The notes beneath the pieces were generated by a model. That model searched no databases, was not told the DNA's origin, and worked only from the letters and a program-made list of their open reading frames with translations. From Bacillota bacterium (GTDB lineage: Bacteria > Bacillota_A > Clostridia > DSM-8532), in the NCBI GenBank assembly GCA_023424865.1, contig JAFADM010000308.1:1-11154 (forward strand): 11,154 nt of DNA. The letters are read 5' to 3'. The translations under genes were made by a program, and so were the position numbers. Shown in pieces: positions 6,056-11,154 of the stretch; positions within the stretch are counted from its first letter, which is position 1, and each line of letters opens with the position of its first letter.

Positions 6056-6778
6056 ATGACTGGGTTTGTACATTCGGTTGAAACCTGGGGAACGGTTGAC
6101 GGACCCGGCATACGTTATGTCGTCTTTTTACAGGGCTGCCCTTTAAGATGCAAGTTCTGCCACAATCCCGACACCTGGGAGTGCAATACAGGCAAGAAGA
6201 CAGAAGCGCAGGAGTTGGTTGAGGATATCCTTAAATACAAGAGCTTTATAAAATCCGGAGGGGTAACACTAACAGGTGGGGAGCCCTTAATGCAAAGCGC
6301 CTTTGTTGCGGAAGTGTTCCGGCTGTGTCATGAAAATGGCATTCATACTGCTTTGGACACCTCTGGGGCCATACCCTTGAAAGCCTGTCAAAAGGCTGTG
6401 GATGAATCGGATCTCATTTTGCTGGATATAAAGCATATTGACTCTCAGGCCTGCAAGGAGCTTACAGGCCAGGGAAATGAAAATGCATTGGCTTTGCTGG
6501 AGTATTGTGAAAAAATTGGAAAGGAAGTCTGGATACGTCATGTCATTATCCCCGGTATTACAGGTGATAATGATTCCATTGAAAAATTAGGGGCGTACCT
6601 GTCGGGGTTTAAGGTCGTCAGCCGGGTTGAGGTACTTCCTTTCCATAAGTTGGGGGAATTTAAGTGGAAACAACTGGGTATAAATTATTCGCTGACGGAT
6701 ATCCCCGAACCATCACCAGATGCTATAGCAGCCATACGCCAAAAATTAAAGAGCTATGGACTGCAATTAGTGTACTAA
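6056..6778 (+). CDS. pflA: PflA, pyruvate formate-lyase activating enzyme (radical SAM)
   Basis: PflA uses a 4Fe-4S cluster and S-adenosylmethionine to abstract a hydrogen from the glycyl-radical site of PflB (Gly714). The 240-residue length is typical. The CxxxCxxC cluster motif is complete: Cys28, Cys32 and Cys35 in GCPLRCKFCHNP. The segment VDGPGIRYVVFLQGC before it and the TLTGGEPL motif for SAM binding follow the PFL-activase pattern. There is no inserted ferredoxin-like domain, so it belongs to the short PFL-specific type rather than to activases of other glycyl-radical enzymes. ATG 6056 is chosen since AAGGAG (6042-6047) is eight bases upstream; the earlier GTG 6047 and ATG 6050 are too close to that site. 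The pairing with pflB supports the assignment. Confidence 0.95.
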   Translation: MTGFVHSVETWGTVDGPGIRYVVFLQGCPLRCKFCHNPDTWECNTGKKTEAQELVEDILKYKSFIKSGGVTLTGGEPLMQSAFVAEVFRLCHENGIHTALDTSGAIPLKACQKAVDESDLILLDIKHIDSQACKELTGQGNENALALLEYCEKIGKEVWIRHVIIPGITGDNDSIEKLGAYLSGFKVVSRVEVLPFHKLGEFKWKQLGINYSLTDIPEPSPDAIAAIRQKLKSYGLQLVY

Positions 6779-6862
6779 TAAGGAATTCAAATTATACTGA
6801 CAGAACTCATTTAGGGTGGAGCTCGTCACAATAATCGCATCCTTCATTAAATAGACGAAGCC

Positions 6863-6938
6863 ACAACATAAAACGTCACAGCTTTACAGAGAATTTTTTA
6901 AAAATTTTTTGTATGCATTTTGTGACGTTTTTTGTTGT
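6863..6938. terminator. Long inverted repeat after pflA, probable bidirectional terminator
   Basis: The 18-nt arms 6863-6880 and 6921-6938 are complementary at 17 positions (core AAAACGTCACA/TGTGACGTTTT), separated by a 40-nt AT-rich loop that contains an A/T palindrome. The right arm contains TTTTTT, and the complement of the left arm also has a T-run, so termination could occur on either strand. No target-site duplication is obvious, so a mobile-element origin is not supported. Confidence 0.55.
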
Positions 6939-6951
6939 TTATTGGTCTAAT
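6922..6951 (+). promoter_or_regulatory. Weak candidate promoter for the secreted-protein gene
   Basis: GTGACG (6922-6927) and TCTAAT (6946-6951) are 18 nt apart. The -35 overlaps the right arm of the inverted repeat. A TAATAT at 6992-6997 is an alternative -10 without a good -35. Confidence 0.25.
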
Positions 6952-7014
6952 TAGCGAATGGGAAAAGAGAAAACAGGTTCTTTTTTCCAAATAATATATG
7001 AGGGAGCACAGAGT

Positions 7015-7515
7015 ATGAAAAAATTCATGAGAACAGTTGCGTTAACCCTTTTAGTTGTTTTATCTCTCCAGCAGGCAGTATTTGCTGACGACACCAGTTC
7101 GACAGGCCCGAAGACCTCCAAGCCTACCGAAGGCGTGGAAGCTTTGGATCCTAACTACGGGACAAGCCAGGAAACAAACAAGGGCTTGGTTTCCCCCATG
7201 TACACCGAGTTTAACAGCTATTACTCAACCATTTACAATACGGGATATTCCCTTTATTGTGAGGGTGATACCACTGCAGGCGTTATTGCAGATGAGGTAA
7301 AAGTAACTGTTTATGTCCAGAGATGGAACGGCACGGCATGGGACGATTTACAAAGCTGGTCAAAGACAGAGTATAATGATATTACTGCCATAATGGGCGG
7401 GCATTATTATGGTTATCAGTCGGGTTATTACTATAGAACGCGCAGCGTACATACGGTAATTAAGACTCAGACAGAAACACGCAACTCATCTTCCGCCTAT
7501 ATTTATATCGACTAA
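7015..7515 (+). CDS. Small secreted protein, possibly DUF6147-like
   Basis: A 166-residue exported protein. The N-terminus has a clear Sec signal peptide: basic MKKFMR, a hydrophobic core (about residues 8-20) and a cleavage site after AVFA (residue 24). The mature region begins with a Ser/Thr/Pro-rich, probably unstructured part (25-60), followed by a tyrosine- and threonine-rich beta-type domain with VTVYVQRWNGTAWDDLQSW (about 97-115) and YYYRTRSVHTV (138-148). I associate this pattern with small clostridial secreted proteins of the DUF6147 type, from memory and with moderate confidence; no enzymatic motif is seen. ATG 7015 is chosen because AGGGAG (7001-7006) lies eight bases upstream and the signal peptide starts there; the frame is open from 6958 but has no ribosome binding site. 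A strong terminator follows. It converges on the anti-sigma gene. Confidence 0.8.
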   Translation: MKKFMRTVALTLLVVLSLQQAVFADDTSSTGPKTSKPTEGVEALDPNYGTSQETNKGLVSPMYTEFNSYYSTIYNTGYSLYCEGDTTAGVIADEVKVTVYVQRWNGTAWDDLQSWSKTEYNDITAIMGGHYYGYQSGYYYRTRSVHTVIKTQTETRNSSSAYIYID

Positions 7516-7547
7516 AAAACAGGGGGCGTAAAGCTCCCTGTTTTTTT
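7514..7547. terminator. Strong bidirectional intrinsic terminator
   Basis: The GC-rich stem ACAGGGGGC/GCTCCCTGT (7519-7540, one G-T wobble) around loop GTAAA is flanked by A6 on the left and T7 on the right, so it works on both strands. It serves the secreted-protein gene on the plus strand and the sigma/anti-sigma operon on the minus strand. Confidence 0.92.
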
Positions 7548-7597
7548 ATAGCCCAGACCATCATTACCGTCATTGGCTGTATATGCCGAGTCCATGA

Positions 7598-8365
7598 TTA
7601 TTTCAAGGATTCGGCTATTTTTATCAACTCTTTTTTTGATAGGTCACCATGTATGGCATAACTATTTGCATCGGTATTCCAAATTAAATTATTAGGTGTC
7701 TTTTCGATAAAATAGCCTTCATAGCCATTCAGTTTTACCTTATCTACTGCTGTCGCATCACCACGCAGGGTATTTACTGTTTTTTCAAGATCCATAGGCA
7801 TAAGCGTTTGCTTAACTTGGAAAAAGGAATCCGTTTGGTTTTTTGTGTATATTAAGATTAAGGTTTCTTGTTCTTCAAAATAATCAGATATTTTTACATT
7901 TGTAAGTGTATAATTCTCCGGCACATAGCTGGGAACAAGTATTTCAAAGCTAATCTCCTTTTGAGCCTCTCCAACGCGGGGATCATCAAACTTTTTGGAG
8001 CTTACCGGGGTAGGTTCGGCTTTATCGCCAAAAATGGCTTTATTATAGATTTCAAAGGTATCATCCGATATATTGAAAATCGTCTGTATAAATTTAAGAG
8101 AGAAGGCCTTAACAGGGGTTTGAAAGCCAAGCATAACAATTAAGAAAACAGCTGCAATGCCACAGGCTACAAGTGCGGGGCGAAGCCTGTGCATAAGTTC
8201 AGCCCGCTCATATTTTCGCATTTTTGCCTGAACGCCTTTTATTATTTCGTCCTCAGAAGGACATGAAATAGTGTTATATTCAAGTGTTAATGCCTTTGTA
8301 ATTAAGTCGTCAAGCTTTGTGTCGTTCTCGAGAGCAGCCTGCCGTTCATTATCAAGCTCCAACAT
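7598..8365 (-). CDS. Membrane anti-sigma-like protein with DUF4367 domain
   Basis: A 255-residue protein encoded directly after the sigma factor gene. The N-terminal 60 residues are charged and helical and would be cytoplasmic, where they could bind the sigma factor. One membrane segment follows (about residues 63-80, ALVACGIAAVFLIVMLGF). The extracytoplasmic part ends in a DUF4367-type domain (about 130-255), recognised by VPSYVPENYTLT, the GYEGYFIE strand, LIWN and the terminal GDLSKKELIKIAESL. No HxxxCxxC zinc anti-sigma motif is present. ATG 8365 is chosen because AAGGAGG is nine bases upstream and the sigma stop is separated by only one base; the longer frame to 8386 lies inside the sigma gene. 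The anti-sigma role is inferred from topology and position. The signal sensed is unknown. Confidence 0.82.
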   Translation of the reverse strand: MLELDNERQAALENDTKLDDLITKALTLEYNTISCPSEDEIIKGVQAKMRKYERAELMHRLRPALVACGIAAVFLIVMLGFQTPVKAFSLKFIQTIFNISDDTFEIYNKAIFGDKAEPTPVSSKKFDDPRVGEAQKEISFEILVPSYVPENYTLTNVKISDYFEEQETLILIYTKNQTDSFFQVKQTLMPMDLEKTVNTLRGDATAVDKVKLNGYEGYFIEKTPNNLIWNTDANSYAIHGDLSKKELIKIAESLK

Positions 8366-8366
8366 T

Positions 8367-8945
8367 CTAATCATCCTCCTTGCCAAAGTGATACTTCACC
8401 TTATTTGATATCTTTTCCTTGGCACGCAGAGCCCTCATCCTTAAGGTGCTTTCCTTTATTTTTAAAGCGTGGGAGATTTCCACATAGGACATACCCTGAA
8501 AAAACTTTAAAATAATGACCTGGCGTTCTTCAATATCCAGCTCACCAAGACATTTGAGGATAGCTCTCAAATCCTCTCTGCTTTCACACCATTCCTCCGG
8601 AACAAGAGTCGATGCTGCGGTGACCCCGCTGTGCAAATTACCGTGCTCATCAAACAATGGGTCATTCATGCGTTTTTCACGGTTTCTTTTTCGCAGCATA
8701 TCCTTTGATAAGTTCACTGCGATTGCGCATACCCAATTGCCGAATTTGTCTTTATCCTTCAATGTATCAATTTTTATAAATGCCGTTAAAAATGCTTCTT
8801 GAGTGACGTCCTTTGAGAGTTCAGAGTCGCGGGTTGCAATACATGCCATTCTGTAAACTCGCTGATAATGACTGGCAATCATTACTTCCGACATACCGCC
8901 GTACCAGGCTCCGACTTTTCTATTGCCCGTTGCCGAAAACACCAT
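8367..8945 (-). CDS. ECF-type RNA polymerase sigma factor
   Basis: A 192-residue sigma-70 family protein with only regions 2 and 4. Region 2 spans about residues 26-93, including the DVTQEAFLTAFIKI core and GNWVCAIAVNLSKDMLRKR, the part that recognises the -10. Region 4 spans about 125-178, with LDIEERQVIILKFFQGMSYVEISHALKIKESTLRMRALRAKEKI, a helix-turn-helix for the -35. The linker (94-124) is long for an ECF factor. ATG 8945 is preferred because GAGGTGG lies just upstream and about 30 residues precede the RVYRMA segment, as is usual; ATG 8894 is an alternative. The downstream gene encodes a likely cognate anti-sigma protein one base away. It is expressed from a sigma-A-type promoter near 9019-9047. 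Confidence 0.93.
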   Translation of the reverse strand: MVFSATGNRKVGAWYGGMSEVMIASHYQRVYRMACIATRDSELSKDVTQEAFLTAFIKIDTLKDKDKFGNWVCAIAVNLSKDMLRKRNREKRMNDPLFDEHGNLHSGVTAASTLVPEEWCESREDLRAILKCLGELDIEERQVIILKFFQGMSYVEISHALKIKESTLRMRALRAKEKISNKVKYHFGKEDD

Positions 8946-8982
8946 ATCGCCACCTCTTAATTAAACCCATTAAAAGTACATT

Positions 8983-8999
8983 ATGTGTCAGAATGTGTC
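8983..8999. repeat. Direct repeat in the sigma-factor leader
   Basis: ATGTGTC occurs at 8983-8989 and 8993-8999, one helical turn (10 bp) apart, within about 30 bp downstream of the predicted transcription start. It could be a regulator binding site. Confidence 0.4.
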
Positions 9000-9018
9000 T
9001 AAACTCGTTGTTATTTCT

Positions 9019-9047
9019 ATCATAGCGTTTATAAAAAGGGTTATCAA
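9019..9047 (-). promoter_or_regulatory. Sigma-A-type promoter of the sigma/anti-sigma operon
   Basis: On the minus strand TTGATA (9047-9042) and TATGAT (9024-9019) are exactly 17 nt apart, each five of six to consensus. Transcription would start near 9012, giving a leader of about 67 nt. Confidence 0.7.
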
Positions 9048-9149
9048 GAACATTAGCAGATAAAAATAATAAAATATATGGTATTTTACCTGTTTTTGTA
9101 GCTGGGATAACTGATAAAAAAAGCTTTCAGTAATAAAATAGGACGGATT

Positions 9150-9347
9150 ATGATTATTAAAATCAATAAATCAGACATTAGAATCTGGCATGGCGTAATA
9201 AAAATAAACACCGGTAAATTCTCTGGCCAAAGCATGGGGGCTGGTTTAAGAATAGCCTGTGGTGCCTGTTTGAGTAATCTTATCATATCCCCCCTTGCCT
9301 GGTGCTGTATTGCCGCCGGGAAAGGGGGGACGTCTTCTGCCTTGTAA
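9150..9347 (+). CDS. Doubtful 65-codon ORF, Cys-rich hydrophobic C-terminal half
   Basis: The ORF starts at ATG 9150 with a weak AGGA (9140-9143) upstream. The first 22 residues (MIIKINKSDIRIW...) are basic and strand-like. The second half is hydrophobic and glycine-rich with four cysteines (IACGACL and AWCC). I do not recognise it. An opposite-strand ORF (9286-9086) overlaps it and looks like a shadow. Against a real gene: no clear promoter, a modest ribosome binding site, and a very strong hairpin that covers its last 20 codons. It could be a small peptide, a decayed gene end or noncoding DNA. Confidence 0.25.
   Translation: MIIKINKSDIRIWHGVIKINTGKFSGQSMGAGLRIACGACLSNLIISPLAWCCIAAGKGGTSSAL
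9288..9330. repeat. Very strong GC-rich hairpin
   Basis: TCCCCCCTT (9288-9296) pairs with AAGGGGGGA (9322-9330). Inside, past a single G/A mismatch, CCTGGTG pairs with CGCCGGG (two wobbles) around the loop CTGTATTGC. The stem is about 17 bp in total. No T-run follows on either strand. Confidence 0.7.
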
Positions 9348-9390
9348 GACCGAAAGTAAAGTACCTTAGGGTACTCAATAAATACGTTTT

Positions 9391-11154
9391 CTATAGATCT
9401 TTATAAAAGCGGAGGTTTTCAGCAAGCGCGGGATCTGTTATGGGGCCGCCCTTGAAAAACTGCCTGTACTGGCCTTCAATTTGCCGTATCTGTTTAGCCC
9501 TCTCAATTTGGAACCGGGAAGCGACCTCCTGGTAAATGGGCTGCTTGGATAGATTGCCGCGTATTTCCTTGGGGAAGGGACAATGGCGGTACAAGATACG
9601 CCGTGCAACCTTGTTTAAGCGCATATATCCGTTAGCCTCATAATTAATCCATTGCTTATAGTCAAAGGTGAAAATATCACGGGTTTTGTTATGATACTTT
9701 TGAACCTGGGCCTTTATTTGCACTTTCACTTCCTCATGAAGCTCGATATTTTTATTAAAAAACTGTATGTAATCGGTATATTCGGAGGTGAGGGACTTCT
9801 GTGTTATATCGTTCCAGCTCACCCCCATTACAGTACGGCACAGCTCCCAGCGGAAATTACCCATAACCGAGAGCAGCAGCTCATACAAATCTCTGTCAGT
9901 AAGCGCCGGGAAGATAAAACGTGCCGGTGTCCCCTTGTTTCGGCCTGTTATTTCCTGCCACATGATGGCCCGGGAGCCATAGATGGGCATAAGAATAATT
10001 TCAGGCTTGACCTCCTTCATAATAAAGAGCTTTTCAATGCCCTTTTCTGCGTTCCTGTAAGACACCTCACGGTGAAACGCTGAATAATCCACCTGGAGTA
10101 TTCGTTCCAGGCACTCCTGGAGCATTTCAGCCCTAACCATGCTTCTGGGAACATCGGAGGCAATCATATCGCTGTGAAGGAAGGGGAAATAGGAGCTGAT
10201 TCTGCCATGACAAAGCTTGTGATTTACCCGGAACATATTTATTATTTCAAAATGAAGGCGCCTGTTGGCGTCGGCTTCATAGACAGGCTTTTCCTTTTCG
10301 GTAATCTCTCCCCGTTTTTTCATCATTCGGAAGGTATCAAAATAATCCTCCTGAAACTCATTGACGGAAGGATCCTTTTCCATGGTATAGATGGCTTCCA
10401 GCCAGTCACGTAAGGTATAAACCAGTGAGTTTGACGCCTTGGAACGATTTTCGGACTGCTCATACAGCATGACCGACTGATCTAAAAAGAGAAGCTTTTC
10501 GTCAAAAAAACCGTAATTCAGAAACATATCTACAAGGCGGCTGTTGTTTCCCTCGGCCCTGGCCCTTTTAAATACGGCCTCATAAACCTCAAAGTAAAGG
10601 GGAACGACGCTGCTGCGAAGCTTTGAGCTCTCTGCGGTATGTGCGGTCTTGTCTTCCATCTGGCGAAGCATATCCAGACTTTGACGAATAATGGCTGCTT
10701 TTTCAGATGCGATTTCGGAATAGGCCAGGAGTTTTTCCGCACTGTCCACAAGCTCCTCGGGTAATTGGGCGACACGGCCCGAAACCTCCTGAGAGTCCTC
10801 TCTGACCTGTACCCGTCCTTCATAGGCCTGAAGCCGTTTTCTAAGCTCAAGCAAAGCCCTTAAATCCAGATCGGCCTTATACGCGTACTGGTCCTGAAAG
10901 CTTGCGGCGGTGTCCTTGATTTTCTCAAGCATATAGGTAACGGCCTGAGCAGCAGCCTGTGCATGGGCGCTGTCTGCTCCGGTGAGCAGCTTGCAGTAAT
11001 CGGGAATAAGTCCTTTATCTCCAGGTGCTAGAAGGCGGGAAAAACAGCCCTCCGCCATTCTAAAGCAGGCCTTCACGGTTGTAAGAATTTGCTGAAGGCA
11101 GCGTGAGGCATCATAGCAATGGTAACCAACCACGGTGTCGTCAGAGCCGAAAAA
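9391..11154 (-). CDS. Large uncharacterised protein, C-terminal 587 residues (partial)
   Basis: The frame is open to the window edge (11154) and reads FFGSDDTVVGYHCYDAS before a GTG at 11133, so that GTG is not the likely start and the N-terminus lies outside. No signal peptide or membrane segment is visible. The protein is mostly alpha-helical, with charged heptad-like helices in the middle. Recognisable but unnamed segments are EIILMPIYGSRAIMWQEITG, PARFIFPALTDRDLYELL, GNFRWELCRTVMGVSWNDI and the C-terminal basic EVASRFQIERAKQIRQIEGQYRQF. From memory, clostridial proteins with an N-terminal cyclic-nucleotide-binding domain carry a similar long C-terminal region, but this cannot be tested without the missing N-terminus, so no function is assigned. 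The aromatic and tryptophan-containing blocks suggest a folded, constrained domain rather than a spacer. Confidence 0.8.
   Translation of the reverse strand, partial: FFGSDDTVVGYHCYDASRCLQQILTTVKACFRMAEGCFSRLLAPGDKGLIPDYCKLLTGADSAHAQAAAQAVTYMLEKIKDTAASFQDQYAYKADLDLRALLELRKRLQAYEGRVQVREDSQEVSGRVAQLPEELVDSAEKLLAYSEIASEKAAIIRQSLDMLRQMEDKTAHTAESSKLRSSVVPLYFEVYEAVFKRARAEGNNSRLVDMFLNYGFFDEKLLFLDQSVMLYEQSENRSKASNSLVYTLRDWLEAIYTMEKDPSVNEFQEDYFDTFRMMKKRGEITEKEKPVYEADANRRLHFEIINMFRVNHKLCHGRISSYFPFLHSDMIASDVPRSMVRAEMLQECLERILQVDYSAFHREVSYRNAEKGIEKLFIMKEVKPEIILMPIYGSRAIMWQEITGRNKGTPARFIFPALTDRDLYELLLSVMGNFRWELCRTVMGVSWNDITQKSLTSEYTDYIQFFNKNIELHEEVKVQIKAQVQKYHNKTRDIFTFDYKQWINYEANGYMRLNKVARRILYRHCPFPKEIRGNLSKQPIYQEVASRFQIERAKQIRQIEGQYRQFFKGGPITDPALAENLRFYKDL

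Larger units (their letters stand above)
8946..9390. other. Intergenic region upstream of the sigma factor gene
   Basis: About 445 nt between two minus-strand genes. It contains the sigma promoter and its direct repeat, an AT-rich stretch (9048-9145), a doubtful plus-strand small ORF (9150-9347), a strong hairpin (9288-9330) and a small stem AGTACC/GGTACT (9360-9375). No intrinsic terminator is convincing for the large minus-strand gene that ends at 9391. Confidence 0.65.

Noticed and set aside
6863..6938. Reading the inverted repeat as a transposable miniature element
   Set aside because: No target-site duplication or second copy in the window; terminator-like T-runs explain it more simply.
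9086..9286. Minus-strand ORF of 66 codons, isoleucine/leucine rich
   Set aside because: Composition reflects AT-rich DNA, no Shine-Dalgarno sequence, and it overlaps another candidate ORF in antisense.
1..11154. CRISPR array, tRNA/rRNA genes, insertion sequences or phage genes
   Set aside because: No regularly spaced repeats, no tRNA- or rRNA-like segments, and no transposase or integrase motifs were seen on either strand.

Overview
This window looks like chromosomal DNA from an anaerobic, low-to-moderate GC Firmicute of class Clostridia. The support is a SUF iron-sulfur operon with the Gram-positive scaffold SufU, a pyruvate formate-lyase with its activase, two small families typical of Firmicutes (DUF2325 and DUF4491), an ECF sigma/DUF4367 anti-sigma pair, and strong AGGAGG-type ribosome binding sites. 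The genus cannot be fixed from the sequence. No rRNA, tRNA, insertion sequence, integrase or CRISPR array was seen.

Layout. (1) 1-1932, plus strand: the 3' end of a suf operon (sufD C-terminus, sufS, sufU) with overlapping genes, closed by a probable terminator. No sufB follows, so sufC and sufB are expected upstream. (2) 1933-3592: a regulatory-rich stretch holding two convergent small genes, a DUF2325 protein (+) and a DUF4491 membrane protein (-). A perfect 7-1-7 Fur box lies beside a near-consensus promoter for the DUF2325 gene. A second, 14/15 Fur-like box lies beside another promoter-like sequence that points toward pflB. The pflB leader carries a further promoter, three GTATAC-type repeats, a Rex-like dyad and competing inverted repeats. 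(3) 3593-6778, plus strand: pflB, a highly structured intergenic region, and pflA, which has its own probable promoter. PflA is a radical-SAM enzyme that installs the glycyl radical on PflB, so they form one system for anaerobic pyruvate cleavage to formate and acetyl-CoA. A long inverted repeat follows. (4) 7015-7515, plus strand: a small secreted protein, ending in a strong bidirectional terminator. (5) 8945-7598, minus strand: an ECF-type sigma factor and a one-pass membrane anti-sigma-like protein with a DUF4367 domain, from a good sigma-A promoter. (6) 8946-9390: an intergenic region with direct repeats near the sigma promoter, a doubtful Cys-rich small ORF and a very strong hairpin. (7) 11154-9391, minus strand: the C-terminal 587 codons of a large uncharacterised soluble protein that continues past the window edge.

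A theme of iron and redox can be read here: iron-sulfur cluster assembly, two Fur-like boxes, an Fe-S radical enzyme and its glycyl-radical partner, and a Rex-like site. The genes and motifs are visible in the sequence. The regulatory wiring is inference. No whole novel defence or mobile system was found. The most interesting material is the regulatory DNA at 2140-2340 and 3220-3460, and the unexplained sequence at 9130-9390.
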